Shown here: positions 1 through 8,568 of the stretch, one piece after another
Layout: every line of letters begins with the position of its first letter
How positions within the stretch are numbered: position 1 is the first letter of the stretch
Assembly: GCF_024281035.1 (NCBI RefSeq)
Contig: NZ_JAMXLH010000030.1
Location: 1-64,000, forward strand
Source of the DNA: Paraburkholderia sp.
Lineage (GTDB): Bacteria; Pseudomonadota; Gammaproteobacteria; Burkholderiales; Burkholderiaceae
Direction: 5' to 3'
DNA length: 64,000 nt
Translations under genes and position numbers: made by a program
Notes under the pieces: model-generated
What the model saw: only the letters and a program-made list of their open reading frames with translations
Told to the model about the DNA's origin: nothing
The model's database searches: none

Positions 1-694
1 AGCCGCCCGCGCAGACGAACTGCGCACGGACTTCCCAATAGTCGCGCGGCACGAAGTTGCGGATTTTCTCTTCACGTTCGACGACGATCGACAACGTAGG
101 CGTCTGCACGCGGCCGACGGTCGTCAGGAAGAACCCGCCGCCCTTGCTGTTGAACGCGGTCATTGCCCGCGTGCCGTTGATGCCGACGAGCCAGTCCGCC
201 TCCGAGCGGCAGCGGGCCGCATCGGCGAGCGGCTGCATTTCCTCGTCGCTGCGCAGACGCGCGAAGCCGTCGCGGATCGAGCCGGCCGTCATCGACTGCA
301 GCCACAGCCGTTGCACCGGCTGCTTTGCTTTCGCGTGCTGCGCGATCAGGCGGAAAATCAGCTCGCCCTCGCGCCCCGCGTCGCATGCGTTGATGAGGCG
401 GTCGACGTCCTTGCGCTTCATCAGCTTCGTGAGCACCTTCAGGCGCGTTTCGCTTTTTGCGATCGGGTTGAGGTCGAAATGCGGCGGGATGACGGGTAGA
501 TGCGCGAAGCTCCACTTGCCTCGCTTGACTTCATATTCTTCCGGCGCGGCGATTTCCAGCAAATGGCCGACCGCCGAGGACAGGACGAAATCGTCGTTCT
601 CGTAATACTCGTCATGCTTCGTAAACCCGCCCAAAGCGCGTGCGATGTCGTTCGCGACGGACGGCTTCTCGGCGATGATCAGAGCTTTGGACAT
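1..694 (-). CDS. topB: DNA topoisomerase III, N-terminal part (3' end outside window)
   Basis: Type IA topoisomerase that relaxes and decatenates DNA through a 5'-phosphotyrosine intermediate. The visible 231 residues start MSKALIIAEKPSVANDIA, the classic Toprim opening with its catalytic Glu. They continue through DACDAGREGELIFRL-type Toprim metal residues (seen as NACDAGREGELIFR) and SEADWLVGINGTRAMT, which leads into the active-site domain. The active-site tyrosine lies beyond the left edge. It is the last gene of a minus-strand run dprA - thioredoxin-like - topB, an order common in Burkholderiaceae. The start is the ATG at 692-694, the only one that gives a complete Toprim domain. Confidence 0.95.
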   Translation of the reverse strand, partial: MSKALIIAEKPSVANDIARALGGFTKHDEYYENDDFVLSSAVGHLLEIAAPEEYEVKRGKWSFAHLPVIPPHFDLNPIAKSETRLKVLTKLMKRKDVDRLINACDAGREGELIFRLIAQHAKAKQPVQRLWLQSMTAGSIRDGFARLRSDEEMQPLADAARCRSEADWLVGINGTRAMTAFNSKGGGFFLTTVGRVQTPTLSIVVEREEKIRNFVPRDYWEVRAQFVCAGG

Positions 695-1002
695 GACTTT
701 TATAAGTGGGTGAATCCGGGTTAGTGCGCCTGTGGCCGATGCCCTGGCGGGTCGGTTCTCGGGCCGGTCCTGTAACGACCGCTTTATAGCACAAGGTGCG
801 GCGGCGGCGATTTTCGCATCTTCTCGTTGGCCGCCATCGCCACTGCTGTTGACACTGCTGGTGACGCCGCAGTTGTCACATAAGGCGCCCAATCATAATG
901 GCGCGATGAGCCCGCGGGCAAGCGAGGGACTTATCGGAATCAGGTCATTGTGCGAACGGGCGGGTTGCGGCTCGTCCTCCTGCTGAGGGTCCTGCCCCGG
1001 CT
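695..1002. other. intergenic region upstream of topB
   Basis: About 308 bases between topB and the thioredoxin-like gene, both on the minus strand. It should hold the topB promoter and leader. I see no RNA gene, no strong terminator and no credible small gene here. The short frames in it have no family signature. Confidence 0.5.
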
Positions 1003-1380
1003 TCACGCCTCGGCAAGCGCGGGACGCAGCTTCGGCGCGTCTGTCACGCCCGGCAGCGCCGTGAGATCGGCGAGCATGCGCTCGACCACGGCGCCATGGG
1101 GCAGCACGGTGCCGAAAAAGCGCGTTGCAGAGGCATCTTCGATCAGGATCGTCGGGAAGTTCTCCACATCGAGGTCGTCAAAGCGGTCGGCGTGCGTTTC
1201 GATATCGATCCAGGCGAAACAGATGTCCGGGTGCGCGTCGGCGATGCGATCGAACGTCGCCCGATAATCGCGACAGGTGCCGCACCAGTCGGCGCACAGG
1301 CACGCGACGAACAGCGTATCGCGGTCGGCGACGCGGCCGGCGATCCGGTCGGCATCGGTGTCGAGGTCAAGCGCTGGCAT
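1003..1380 (-). CDS. thioredoxin-fold family protein
   Basis: A 125-residue cytoplasmic protein with no signal peptide. It has an active site ADWCGTCRDY near residues 38-47, a WCGxC thioredoxin variant with Thr in place of the usual Pro. The cis-Pro region ENFPTILI follows. The likely role is thiol-disulfide exchange or a redox chaperone; the partner is unknown. The start MPALDLD (CAT at 1378-1380) is preferred because the 31 residues upstream show no fold. It lies 65 bases downstream of dprA on the same strand and is probably co-transcribed. The substrate cannot be inferred. Confidence 0.85.
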   Translation of the reverse strand: MPALDLDTDADRIAGRVADRDTLFVACLCADWCGTCRDYRATFDRIADAHPDICFAWIDIETHADRFDDLDVENFPTILIEDASATRFFGTVLPHGAVVERMLADLTALPGVTDAPKLRPALAEA

Positions 1381-1445
1381 GGTCGTTCCTTGCGTTCTCT
1401 TATATATAGAGGCGGTACATTTGGCGCGAATGTAACATGCCGGCG

Positions 1446-2669
1446 CTAGCGAAGTGTCGCCCTGACGAACCATCCTCCAGGCAGCGAATTCAATTGACCG
1501 GAAAGTTCGAGCTGTAGCAATGCGGCTTGCAACGTCGCTTCGCTCAGTTCGGTACGCGCCGCGAGAATTTCAAGCGTGGCGGGCGCATGGCCGAGCGCGT
1601 CGAGCACGCGTCGCGCCTCGGGATCGGGGTTGCCCGGCAATCGTGTGTGGTCGCTTGGCGGGAGTTCGTGCGTGGCCGCACGCACCGGTTGCGCGATGCT
1701 TTCGCCAACGCTGCGCGGTGCGGGTGCAGCGGGTGCAGCGGGTACGGTGGGTGCCGCACGCGCCGCGGGTAGCTGAATGCCAAGCGCTTCGAGTACTTCC
1801 TCGGGCGACTCGACGAGTTGCGCGCCTTCCTTGATCAACCGATGGCAGCCGCGCGCAAGCGGTGCGTGAATCGAACCGGGCAGCGCGAAGACATCGCGTC
1901 CCATTTCATTGGCGAGCCGTGCCGTGATCAGCGAGCCGGAGCGCATGGCGGCTTCCACGATCACGACGCCTTCCACGAGTGCCGCGATCAGGCGATTGCG
2001 CTGCGGAAAATTCGCCGAGCGCGCGGGCGTGCCAAGCGGCCACTCGGAAAGGATCGCGCCGCGCTGCGCGATTTGCGCGGCGAGCGCGCGATGCGTGCGC
2101 GGGTAGACGAGATCGGCTCCGGTGCCGACAACGGCGGCTGTTCCGCCGCGTTCGTCGAGCGCGCCCCGGTGCGCGGCGCCGTCCACGCCGAGCGCGAGCC
2201 CGGAGACGACCGTGGCGCCCGCGGTTGCGAAGGCGCGGGCAAACCGTGCGGCGTCTTCGAGTGCCTGCGGCGTCGCGCTGCGGCTACCGACGACGGCGAT
2301 GCTGCGCGCGTGCAGCAGGCCGAGCCGGCCTTGTACGTAGAGCAGCGGCGGCGGGTCCGGCATCGCGAGGAGCCGCGGCGGATACGCGGGATCTGCGAGC
2401 GTAACCAGCGCGTTTCCTGGCGTTGCGCACCAGGCGTTCAGCGTTTCGAACTGGTCCGCAAAGCCGGGCGTGGGCGCAGCGACCGCGGCGCGCGCGGCTT
2501 CGCTGCCCGCCGCGGCGGCAAGCGCCGCGAACGGCTGGGCGAGCACGTTCTGCGGCAGCCCGAAGGCGGCGAGCAGCGTGCGCAGCGCGGCGGGTTTCAG
2601 GCCGCGCGCAGTGGCAAGGTGCAGCCAGGCGGACCGTTCCTCGTCGCCGATCGGCAAGGGTGCGAGCAT
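1446..2669 (-). CDS. dprA: DNA-processing protein DprA (Smf)
   Basis: Recombination mediator that binds incoming single-stranded DNA and loads RecA during natural transformation. The 407-residue product begins MLAPLPIGDEERSAW with an N-terminal SAM-like region. It then has the Rossmann-type DprA core with VVGSRSATPQALEDA and VSGLALGVDGAAHRGAL, FPQRNRLIAAL, and a C-terminal winged helix (residues about 345-405) after an Ala/Pro-rich linker. Length is normal for the family. The frame stays open for 128 more residues upstream, but that part is featureless, so the ATG at 2667-2669 is chosen. It is divergent from def across about 257 bases. Confidence 0.95.
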   Translation of the reverse strand: MLAPLPIGDEERSAWLHLATARGLKPAALRTLLAAFGLPQNVLAQPFAALAAAAGSEAARAAVAAPTPGFADQFETLNAWCATPGNALVTLADPAYPPRLLAMPDPPPLLYVQGRLGLLHARSIAVVGSRSATPQALEDAARFARAFATAGATVVSGLALGVDGAAHRGALDERGGTAAVVGTGADLVYPRTHRALAAQIAQRGAILSEWPLGTPARSANFPQRNRLIAALVEGVVIVEAAMRSGSLITARLANEMGRDVFALPGSIHAPLARGCHRLIKEGAQLVESPEEVLEALGIQLPAARAAPTVPAAPAAPAPRSVGESIAQPVRAATHELPPSDHTRLPGNPDPEARRVLDALGHAPATLEILAARTELSEATLQAALLQLELSGQLNSLPGGWFVRATLR

Positions 2670-2926
2670 GGAGAAAACCCCGGTGCCAGGTGGGTTGGAA
2701 CCTGGCGTGATAAAATTTTCACTATCCGAAATCCAGTGCGGCGCGTCCCTCGATGCGTCGCGCGCCTGTGCGGCGGCCTGCGGACTGTGGCGTGGGCAGC
2801 GGCTGTTGAATCCGGCCGTTTTGTCCGTATATCCTCTGCGTCCTGCAACGCGCGGACAAGCTGGCCGAACGGCCAGTCCGCGCGATGCCGCAAGAACCCG
2901 GCCCCTCATAGAAACTCCGTAAAACC
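2670..2926. promoter_or_regulatory. divergent dprA / def control region
   Basis: Promoters for dprA (leftward) and def-fmt (rightward) must lie in this 257-base gap. An AT-rich patch at about 2708-2722 (GTGATAAAATTTTCAC) is the only low-GC stretch and is partly palindromic, so it is the likely core of one promoter. Exact -35/-10 boxes cannot be assigned with confidence. Confidence 0.4.
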
Positions 2927-3430
2927 ATGGCTCTACTGAACATCCTTCATTACCCGGACAAGCGCCTGCACAAGATTGCCAGGCGGGTCGAGGTCTTCGA
3001 CGACCGCATCCGCAAGCTCGTCGCCGACATGGCGGAGACGATGTACGCCGCACCCGGCGTCGGTCTCGCGGCGACGCAGGTGGATGTGCACGAGCGTGTC
3101 GTGGTGATCGACGTCTCCGAAACGCACAATGAACTGCGGGTGTTCATCAATCCCGAAATCATCTGGTCGAGCAAGGAGCAGGTGGTCCACGAAGAGGGCT
3201 GCCTCTCGGTGCCGGGCATCTACGACGAAGTCGAGCGCGCGGAACGCGTGCGCGTGCGTGCGCAAAACGAGAAGGGCGAAACCTACGAAGTGGACTGCGA
3301 AGATCTGCTCGCCGTGTGCATCCAGCACGAGATGGATCATCTGATGGGCCGCGTGTTCGTCGAGTACCTCTCGCCGCTCAAGCAAACGCGCATCCGGAAC
3401 AAGATGAAGAAGCTCGAGCGCGCGATGTGA
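2927..3430 (+). CDS. def: peptide deformylase
   Basis: Fe2+/Zn2+ hydrolase that removes the N-formyl group from nascent proteins. All three family motifs are present: GVGLAATQ (residues 44-51), EGCLSVP with metal ligand Cys92, and QHEMDHLMG with His134, Glu135 and His138. The length of 167 residues is typical of type I enzymes. It is followed after 84 bases by fmt, which supplies the formyl-Met-tRNA that creates its substrate; this is the classic def-fmt pair. Confidence 0.98.
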   Translation: MALLNILHYPDKRLHKIARRVEVFDDRIRKLVADMAETMYAAPGVGLAATQVDVHERVVVIDVSETHNELRVFINPEIIWSSKEQVVHEEGCLSVPGIYDEVERAERVRVRAQNEKGETYEVDCEDLLAVCIQHEMDHLMGRVFVEYLSPLKQTRIRNKMKKLERAM

Positions 3431-3514
3431 GTTGCGATGTGAGGCGCGTGTGAGGCATTCTCGCCGCGCCGTTCTTTCCTCCTTCTTCCTCCCTCAGCCC
3501 GACTTCGAGCGCAC

Positions 3515-4540
3515 ATGAGTCACTCCCTTCGCGTCATCTTTGCCGGCACGCCGGAATTCGCCGCCGCGGCGCTCGCGGCGATCCACGAAGCGGGCTTCGC
3601 GGTGCCGCTCGTGCTGACCCAGCCCGACCGCCCGGCCGGGCGCGGGATGAAGCTGCAGGCGAGCCCGGTCAAGCGCTACGCGCAGGATCACGGCCTCGCG
3701 GTTGCGCAGCCCACTTCGCTGCGGCGCGCGGGCAAGTATCCGGAAGAGGCCGCCGCCGCGCTGGACCTGCTGCACGCGACGCCGTACGACGTCATGGTGG
3801 TCGCCGCGTACGGGCTGATCCTGCCGCAGGAAGTGCTGGATATTGCGCCGCACGGCTGCATCAACATCCATGCCTCGCTCTTGCCGCGGTGGCGCGGCGC
3901 CGCGCCGATCCACCGCGCGATCGAAGCGGGCGACGCTGAAACCGGCATCACGCTCATGCAGATGGACGCGGGCCTCGACACCGGCCCGATGATCTCCGAG
4001 GCGCGCACGCCGATTACCCCTACCGACACGACCGCAACCCTGCACGACCGGCTTGCGCAACAGGGCGCGAAGCTGATCGTCGAGGCGCTCGTGGAACTGG
4101 AGCGCAGCGGCAATTTACCGAACACGCCGCAACCGGCCGAGGGCGCGAATTACGCCGAAAAGATCGGTAAGCAGGAAGCCGCGCTCGACTGGCGGCGTCC
4201 CGCCGGCGCGCTCGTGCGCCAGATCCGCGCGTTCGACCCGTTTCCCGGCGGCGCCGCGACGCTGGACGGTGCGCAGGTGAAGCTCTGGGCCGCCGAACCG
4301 GCCGATGGCGCCAGAGTTCCCGCAGGCGCTGCGCCGGGCCAGATCCTCGATGTCACGCCCGCTGGCGTGGTGGTGGCGTGCGGCGAAGGCGCGCTGCGCG
4401 TGACGCAATTGCAGAAACCGGGTGGCAAGCGCCTTCCCGCGCGCGAATTTCTGGCGGGCATGCCGCTCGTCGCGGGACAGCGTTTTAAATTGCCGGATAC
4501 GCCCGATACACCCGATACGCCCAACACGCCTGCAGTCTGA
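3515..4540 (+). CDS. fmt: methionyl-tRNA formyltransferase
   Basis: Transfers a formyl group from 10-formyl-THF to Met-tRNAfMet. The N-terminal Rossmann domain opens [15 protein letters not shown]. The THF/catalytic loop [20 protein letters not shown] carries the Asn-His catalytic residues, followed by DAGLDTGPM, and the C-terminal OB-like domain starts near residue 210. At 341 residues it is slightly longer than usual (about 315-330). The extra part is a low-complexity tail built from a 9-base repeat (Asp-Thr-Pro units, 4496-4531). Confidence 0.98.
   Translation: MSHSLRVIFAGTPEFAAAALAAIHEAGFAVPLVLTQPDRPAGRGMKLQASPVKRYAQDHGLAVAQPTSLRRAGKYPEEAAAALDLLHATPYDVMVVAAYGLILPQEVLDIAPHGCINIHASLLPRWRGAAPIHRAIEAGDAETGITLMQMDAGLDTGPMISEARTPITPTDTTATLHDRLAQQGAKLIVEALVELERSGNLPNTPQPAEGANYAEKIGKQEAALDWRRPAGALVRQIRAFDPFPGGAATLDGAQVKLWAAEPADGARVPAGAAPGQILDVTPAGVVVACGEGALRVTQLQKPGGKRLPAREFLAGMPLVAGQRFKLPDTPDTPDTPNTPAV
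4496..4531 (+). repeat. four 9-bp tandem repeats at the 3' end of fmt
   Basis: Units GATACGCCC, GATACACCC, GATACGCCC and AACACGCCT run head to tail and encode [12 protein letters not shown] just before the fmt stop codon. This looks like slippage-driven extension of a dispensable tail. Confidence 0.85.
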
Positions 4541-4644
4541 GCGACGAAGCACTGGCGCGCCAGTCGTCCATTCGGCCAGGTGCCGCGCATGATCCGATGC
4601 GCGTTAGAATCGGTCCAGCCTGATTCGTATTCCCCGAGGACGTC

Positions 4645-5289
4645 ATGTTCGGCATTACCCACTTTGGCTTTTTCTGCGTCGCCGTCTTTTTGCTCAACGT
4701 GACGCCGGGCCCGGATACCGCTTACATCGTCGGCCGCAGCGTCGCGCAAGGCCGCAGCGCCGGGCTCGTCTCGGCACTCGGCATTTCCGCCGGGTGCTGC
4801 GTGCACTCGCTTGCATGCGCGTTCGGCCTGACCGCGCTGCTTGCCGCGTCGGCTACGGCGTTCACCGTCGTCAAGTTCGTCGGCGCGGTGTATCTCGTCT
4901 ATCTCGGTGTGCGGCTGATTTTCACGAAGGCAGCGCCCGCGTCTGTCGAAGCCGATGCCGCGCCACGCGCGAGCGCGCCGCGTCCGTTGCGCCAGCTCTT
5001 TCTGCAGGGTTTCTGGACCAACGTCCTCAACCCCAAGGTGGTGCTGTTCTTCGTTTCGTTCTTCCCCCAGTTCGTGACTGCAACCAGCTCGCACAAGGCG
5101 CTCGCCTTCCTTGCGCTTGGCGTCGTGTTCGTGTTGATGAGCACGGTCTGGAACAGCTTTGTCGCCTGGGTTGCCGGCAGTGTCACGCGGCGCTTCTCCG
5201 GCAAGCCGGGCATGAAGCGGTGGCTGGACCGCACGGTCGGCTCGGCGTTCGTCGGACTTGGCGTGAAGCTCGCCACCGCTTCCCGGTAA
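4645..5289 (+). CDS. LysE/RhtB-family amino-acid exporter
   Basis: Inner-membrane translocator of 214 residues with about six hydrophobic segments. The family signature near the N-terminus is VTPGPDTAYIVGRS (residues about 18-31). FWTNVLNPKVVLFF in the middle corresponds to the conserved NPK segment. Members export basic, neutral or homoserine-type amino acids; the substrate cannot be read from the sequence. It sits alone between fmt and htpX on the same strand with about 100-base gaps, so it probably has its own promoter. Confidence 0.9.
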   Translation: MFGITHFGFFCVAVFLLNVTPGPDTAYIVGRSVAQGRSAGLVSALGISAGCCVHSLACAFGLTALLAASATAFTVVKFVGAVYLVYLGVRLIFTKAAPASVEADAAPRASAPRPLRQLFLQGFWTNVLNPKVVLFFVSFFPQFVTATSSHKALAFLALGVVFVLMSTVWNSFVAWVAGSVTRRFSGKPGMKRWLDRTVGSAFVGLGVKLATASR

Positions 5290-5290
5290 C

Positions 5291-5317
5291 GTTGAATTTT
5301 TCGCATCCGCCCATAAA
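5291..5317 (+). promoter_or_regulatory. sigma-32 (heat-shock)-like promoter for htpX
   Basis: GTTGAAT at 5291-5297 and CCCATAAAT at 5310-5318 lie 13 bases apart (TTGAA end to CCCAT start). This resembles the sigma-32 consensus CTTGAAA-N(11-16)-CCCCATnT. It lies about 90 bases before the htpX start. HtpX is a known heat-shock/envelope-stress gene, which supports the reading. A sigma-70-like TACAAT at 5330-5335 is nearby and could act as an alternative. Confidence 0.55.
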
Positions 5318-5403
5318 TTACAAATCGCATACAATGCGTTCGCTGCCGGTGTGCGGCGCGCGCCAAACGATTTGATTCCCCTTTTGGGTGAAGGAGCACA
5401 GCA

Positions 5404-6255
5404 ATGTTCAACTGGGTCAAAACCGCGATGTTGATGGCTGCGATTACGGCCCTCTTTATCGCGATCGGCGGGATGGTCGGCGGTCAACGAGGGATGATGT
5501 TCGCGTTCGTCGTGGCGCTCGGCATGAACTTCTTCTCGTACTGGTTTTCGGACAAGATGGTCCTGCGCATGTACAACGCGCAGGAAGTGGACGAGACCAC
5601 GGCGCCGCAGTTCTACCGCATGGTTCGCGATCTTTCCACGCGCGCCGGGCTGCCGATGCCGCGCGTCTACCTGATCAACGAAAACGCACCGAACGCATTT
5701 GCCACAGGCCGCAATCCGGAGCATGCGGCGGTCGCGGCGACCACCGGCATCCTGCGCGTGCTCTCCGAGCGCGAGATGCGCGGCGTGATGGCGCACGAAC
5801 TCGCGCACGTGAAGCATCGCGACATCCTCATCTCGACGATTTCCGCCACGATGGCCGGCGCGATTTCGGCGCTTGCGAACTTTGCGATGTTCTTCGGCGG
5901 CCGCGACGAAAACGGCCGCCCGGCGAATCCGGTTGCGAGCATCGCCGTGGCGCTCCTCGCACCTGTCGCGGGCGCGCTGATCCAGATGGCGATTTCGCGT
6001 GCGCGCGAATTCGAGGCCGACCGTGGCGGCGCGCAAATATCGGGCGATCCGCAGGCGCTCGCGTCCGCGCTCGACAAGATCCATCGCTACGCGCAGGGCG
6101 TTCCGTTCCCGGCGGCGGAGGAGCATCCCGCAACCGCGCAGATGATGATCATGAATCCGCTCTCGGGCGGCGGCGTCGCGAGCCTGTTCTCGACGCACCC
6201 GCCCACCGAGGAGCGCATCCGCAGATTGATGGACATGGCGGCGGGCAAGACCTGA
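5404..6255 (+). CDS. htpX: membrane zinc metalloprotease HtpX
   Basis: Inner-membrane M48 peptidase that degrades misfolded membrane proteins together with FtsH. It has 283 residues with two N-terminal membrane helices (about 7-27 and 32-52). The zinc motif is [11 protein letters not shown], followed by two further hydrophobic segments and the third ligand in REFEADRGG. The start follows a good ribosome binding site (AAGGAG, 5390-5395). It is preceded by a heat-shock-like promoter and followed by a clear terminator, so it is probably monocistronic. Confidence 0.97.
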   Translation: MFNWVKTAMLMAAITALFIAIGGMVGGQRGMMFAFVVALGMNFFSYWFSDKMVLRMYNAQEVDETTAPQFYRMVRDLSTRAGLPMPRVYLINENAPNAFATGRNPEHAAVAATTGILRVLSEREMRGVMAHELAHVKHRDILISTISATMAGAISALANFAMFFGGRDENGRPANPVASIAVALLAPVAGALIQMAISRAREFEADRGGAQISGDPQALASALDKIHRYAQGVPFPAAEEHPATAQMMIMNPLSGGGVASLFSTHPPTEERIRRLMDMAAGKT

Positions 6256-6273
6256 CCGAAATCCGCTGCTCCG

Positions 6274-6302
6274 AAAAACGCCTCTCTGGAGGCGTTTTTT
6301 TT
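6274..6302 (+). terminator. rho-independent terminator of htpX
   Basis: AAAAACGCCTC-tct-GGAGGCGTTTTTTTT forms a GC-rich stem with a long T run about 20 bases after the htpX stop codon. Confidence 0.9.
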
Positions 6303-6445
6303 GCCTTTCGCACGCCGCAGGCGTGCAGCGCGCGTTCAGGCGCGGTCGGCCCATGTCGGGCCGCGTCCTCGGGCGTAGCGCTCACGCCACGCTACAATGC
6401 GTCGTTTGTGCCGCGCGTCTCTCGCGGCCCGCTTCCGGTTTTTCC

Positions 6446-7981
6446 ATGACATCCAGCTCGTCCCGGCGGTCCGCCGCCCCGTCCCGCAACCAACGTCCTG
6501 GCGCTCAGGCACACAAGCCCGGCCCCGCGACCGGCCGTCAGGCCGTGCATCTGGCACCTGATTCGCTCGGCTTCGCGCTCGATCAGGCTGCGCAGGCCGT
6601 CGGCGCGGTGCGCGCGGGCGCGGCGCTGCCCGCGGCACTCACGAGCATGTTCGCCGCCTTGCCCGCCGATTCGGCGACGCTCGCGCGCGGGGCCGTACAG
6701 GACATCGCCTACCGGACGATGCGGCGTCTGGGCCTCGTCGACTGGCTGCTGCGGCAGCGCGTGAGCAAGGCGCCGCCGCAGCCGGTCGCGAACCTGATGG
6801 CGTGCGCGCTGGCGCTGCTCGTCGACGACGAAGCGAACGCTGCCTACGCGCCGTTCACCGTCGTCGACCAGGCGGTTCGCTCGGTGGGCGCGCGGCGTGA
6901 TGTGGCTTTCGCGAAGGGGCTCGTCAACGCCGTGCTGCGCGGTTTTCTGCGCGAACGCGAGGCATTGCTGGCCGCGGCGCGCGCCGACGAGGTCGCGCGC
7001 TGGAACTATCCGCAATGGTGGATCGATGCGACGCGCGCCGCGTGGCCGTGCGAATGGCAGTCGATTCTTGCCGCAGGCAACACCCACGGCCCGCTCACGC
7101 TGCGCGTGAACGCGCGCCGCACGACCGCAGCCGATTACCTCTTGCGCCTTCAGGCGGCGAACATCGACGCCACGCAGATCGGCGACTATGCCGTTCGTCT
7201 TGCTGCCCCAATGCCGGTCGATCGCATTCCGGGTTTCATGGCGGGCGACGTTTCGGTGCAGGACGCGGGCGCGCAAGCCGCGGCGCAACACCTGGGCGTG
7301 CGCGACGGCATGCGCGTGCTCGACGCCTGTGCGGCGCCTGGCGGCAAGAGCGGCCATCTGCTCGAACTTGCCGACATCGAACTGATCGCGCTCGAAAGCG
7401 ACGCCGCACGCGCTGCGCGTATCGGCGAGAATATCGAGCGGCTCGGTTTCGCCCAGGACGATCCCGCGCATCCGCTGCGGCGCGCGCAAGTCGTGATCGG
7501 CGATGCGGGCGAGACCGCCGCCTGGTACGACGGCCAGCCCTTCGACCGCATTCTGGCCGACGTGCCGTGTTCGGCCTCGGGCATCGTCCGGCGTCACCCC
7601 GATATCCGCTGGTTGCGTCGTCAGGGCGACATCGCGGCGCTCGCCAGGGAGCAGCGTCGCATCGTCGCGGCGCTGTGGCCGCTCCTGAAGCCGGGCGGCG
7701 AGCTGCTCTACGTGACCTGCTCGATCTTCCCCGAGGAAGGCGAAGCCGCGGCGCGCTGGTTTGAAAGCAGTCACCCGGATGCGGTACGATTGGACGCGCC
7801 GGGGCAACTGTTGCCGACGGCCGGGCATGCGCCGTCCGGGGGGGCTGATGGGGTGACTGACACCAGCGCAGCCAACAAGGCGCAGCCTGACGCGAGCGGA
7901 AACGATGCGGATAACGCCGCCGTTCCCCGCCGCACCGCCGATCACGACGGATTCTTCTACGCGCGCTTTCAGAAACGGTGA
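6446..7981 (+). CDS. rsmB: 16S rRNA m5C967 methyltransferase
   Basis: SAM-dependent methylation of C967 in 16S rRNA. The 511-residue protein has an N-terminal NusB-like RNA-binding domain (residues about 40-190). The Rossmann methyltransferase core has DACAAPGGKSGHLLEL as SAM motif I, DVPCSASGIVRRHPDIRW as motif IV, and YVTCSIFPEEGE with the nucleophilic Cys of motif VI. The frame is open 41 codons further upstream. The ATG at 6446 is chosen because the basic, Ser-rich leader MTSSSSRRS is typical of Burkholderia RsmB. It is the first gene of rsmB-DUF4390-ntrY-ntrX. Confidence 0.95.
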   Translation: MTSSSSRRSAAPSRNQRPGAQAHKPGPATGRQAVHLAPDSLGFALDQAAQAVGAVRAGAALPAALTSMFAALPADSATLARGAVQDIAYRTMRRLGLVDWLLRQRVSKAPPQPVANLMACALALLVDDEANAAYAPFTVVDQAVRSVGARRDVAFAKGLVNAVLRGFLREREALLAAARADEVARWNYPQWWIDATRAAWPCEWQSILAAGNTHGPLTLRVNARRTTAADYLLRLQAANIDATQIGDYAVRLAAPMPVDRIPGFMAGDVSVQDAGAQAAAQHLGVRDGMRVLDACAAPGGKSGHLLELADIELIALESDAARAARIGENIERLGFAQDDPAHPLRRAQVVIGDAGETAAWYDGQPFDRILADVPCSASGIVRRHPDIRWLRRQGDIAALAREQRRIVAALWPLLKPGGELLYVTCSIFPEEGEAAARWFESSHPDAVRLDAPGQLLPTAGHAPSGGADGVTDTSAANKAQPDASGNDADNAAVPRRTADHDGFFYARFQKR

Positions 7982-8568
7982 TCATTAAACGCTTCTTCCC
8001 GCTGCGGCTCGCGGCTCTGCTCTGGTTCGTGCTGGTCGCCGGCTTTATCGCCGCGACGCCGGCGCGCGCCGAGTCGATTTCGGTGCAGCGCGCGTCGCTG
8101 CAGGCCGACGGCAACGGCTGGAACCTCGACGCCCGTTTCGACTTCGACCTGAACAGCAGTCTGGAAGACGCGGTCAACAAAGGCATTCCGCTCTACTTCA
8201 CGACCGATTTCGAACTCTCTCGCGCGCGCTGGTACTGGTTCGACGAGAAGCCCGTGAGCGTGTCGCAGAGCATCCGGCTGTCGTTCCAGCCGCTCACGCG
8301 CGAATACCGCGTCTCGACCGGCGGCCTGCAGCTCGGCTTTCCGACGCTCGCCGAGGCGCTCGCCGTCGTCAAGCATGTGACCTCGTGGCATGTGTTCGAC
8401 CGCAGCGACGTGAGCGCGGACGAAACCTACATCGCTTCGGTGCGCATGCAACTCGACGTGGCGCTCATGCCCAAGCCGTTCCAGATCGACGCGGTCAACA
8501 ACCGCGACTGGAATCTCGCCTCCGACTGGAAGCGCTTTAACTTCACGGTGACCGAACGTGCTAGGTAA
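7978..8568 (+). CDS. DUF4390 protein of the ntrYX operon
   Basis: A 196-residue protein starting at GTG 7978, overlapping the rsmB stop by four bases (GTGA). A Sec-type signal peptide or membrane anchor covers residues about 10-30 (LAALLWFVLVAGFIAATPARA). The rest is a beta-rich domain with conserved aromatic positions (RWYWFDEKP) matching DUF4390, which is found almost only between rsmB and ntrY in beta-proteobacteria. A periplasmic or envelope location is likely. It may supply a sensory input to the NtrY kinase, but this is inferred only from the fixed neighbourhood. Confidence 0.85.
   Translation: MIIKRFFPLRLAALLWFVLVAGFIAATPARAESISVQRASLQADGNGWNLDARFDFDLNSSLEDAVNKGIPLYFTTDFELSRARWYWFDEKPVSVSQSIRLSFQPLTREYRVSTGGLQLGFPTLAEALAVVKHVTSWHVFDRSDVSADETYIASVRMQLDVALMPKPFQIDAVNNRDWNLASDWKRFNFTVTERAR

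Noticed and set aside
4150..6354. 734-codon minus-strand open frame opposite fmt, LysE and htpX
   Set aside because: It spans three real genes on the other strand, is extremely Arg-rich and has no domain. It is a typical shadow frame of GC-rich DNA.
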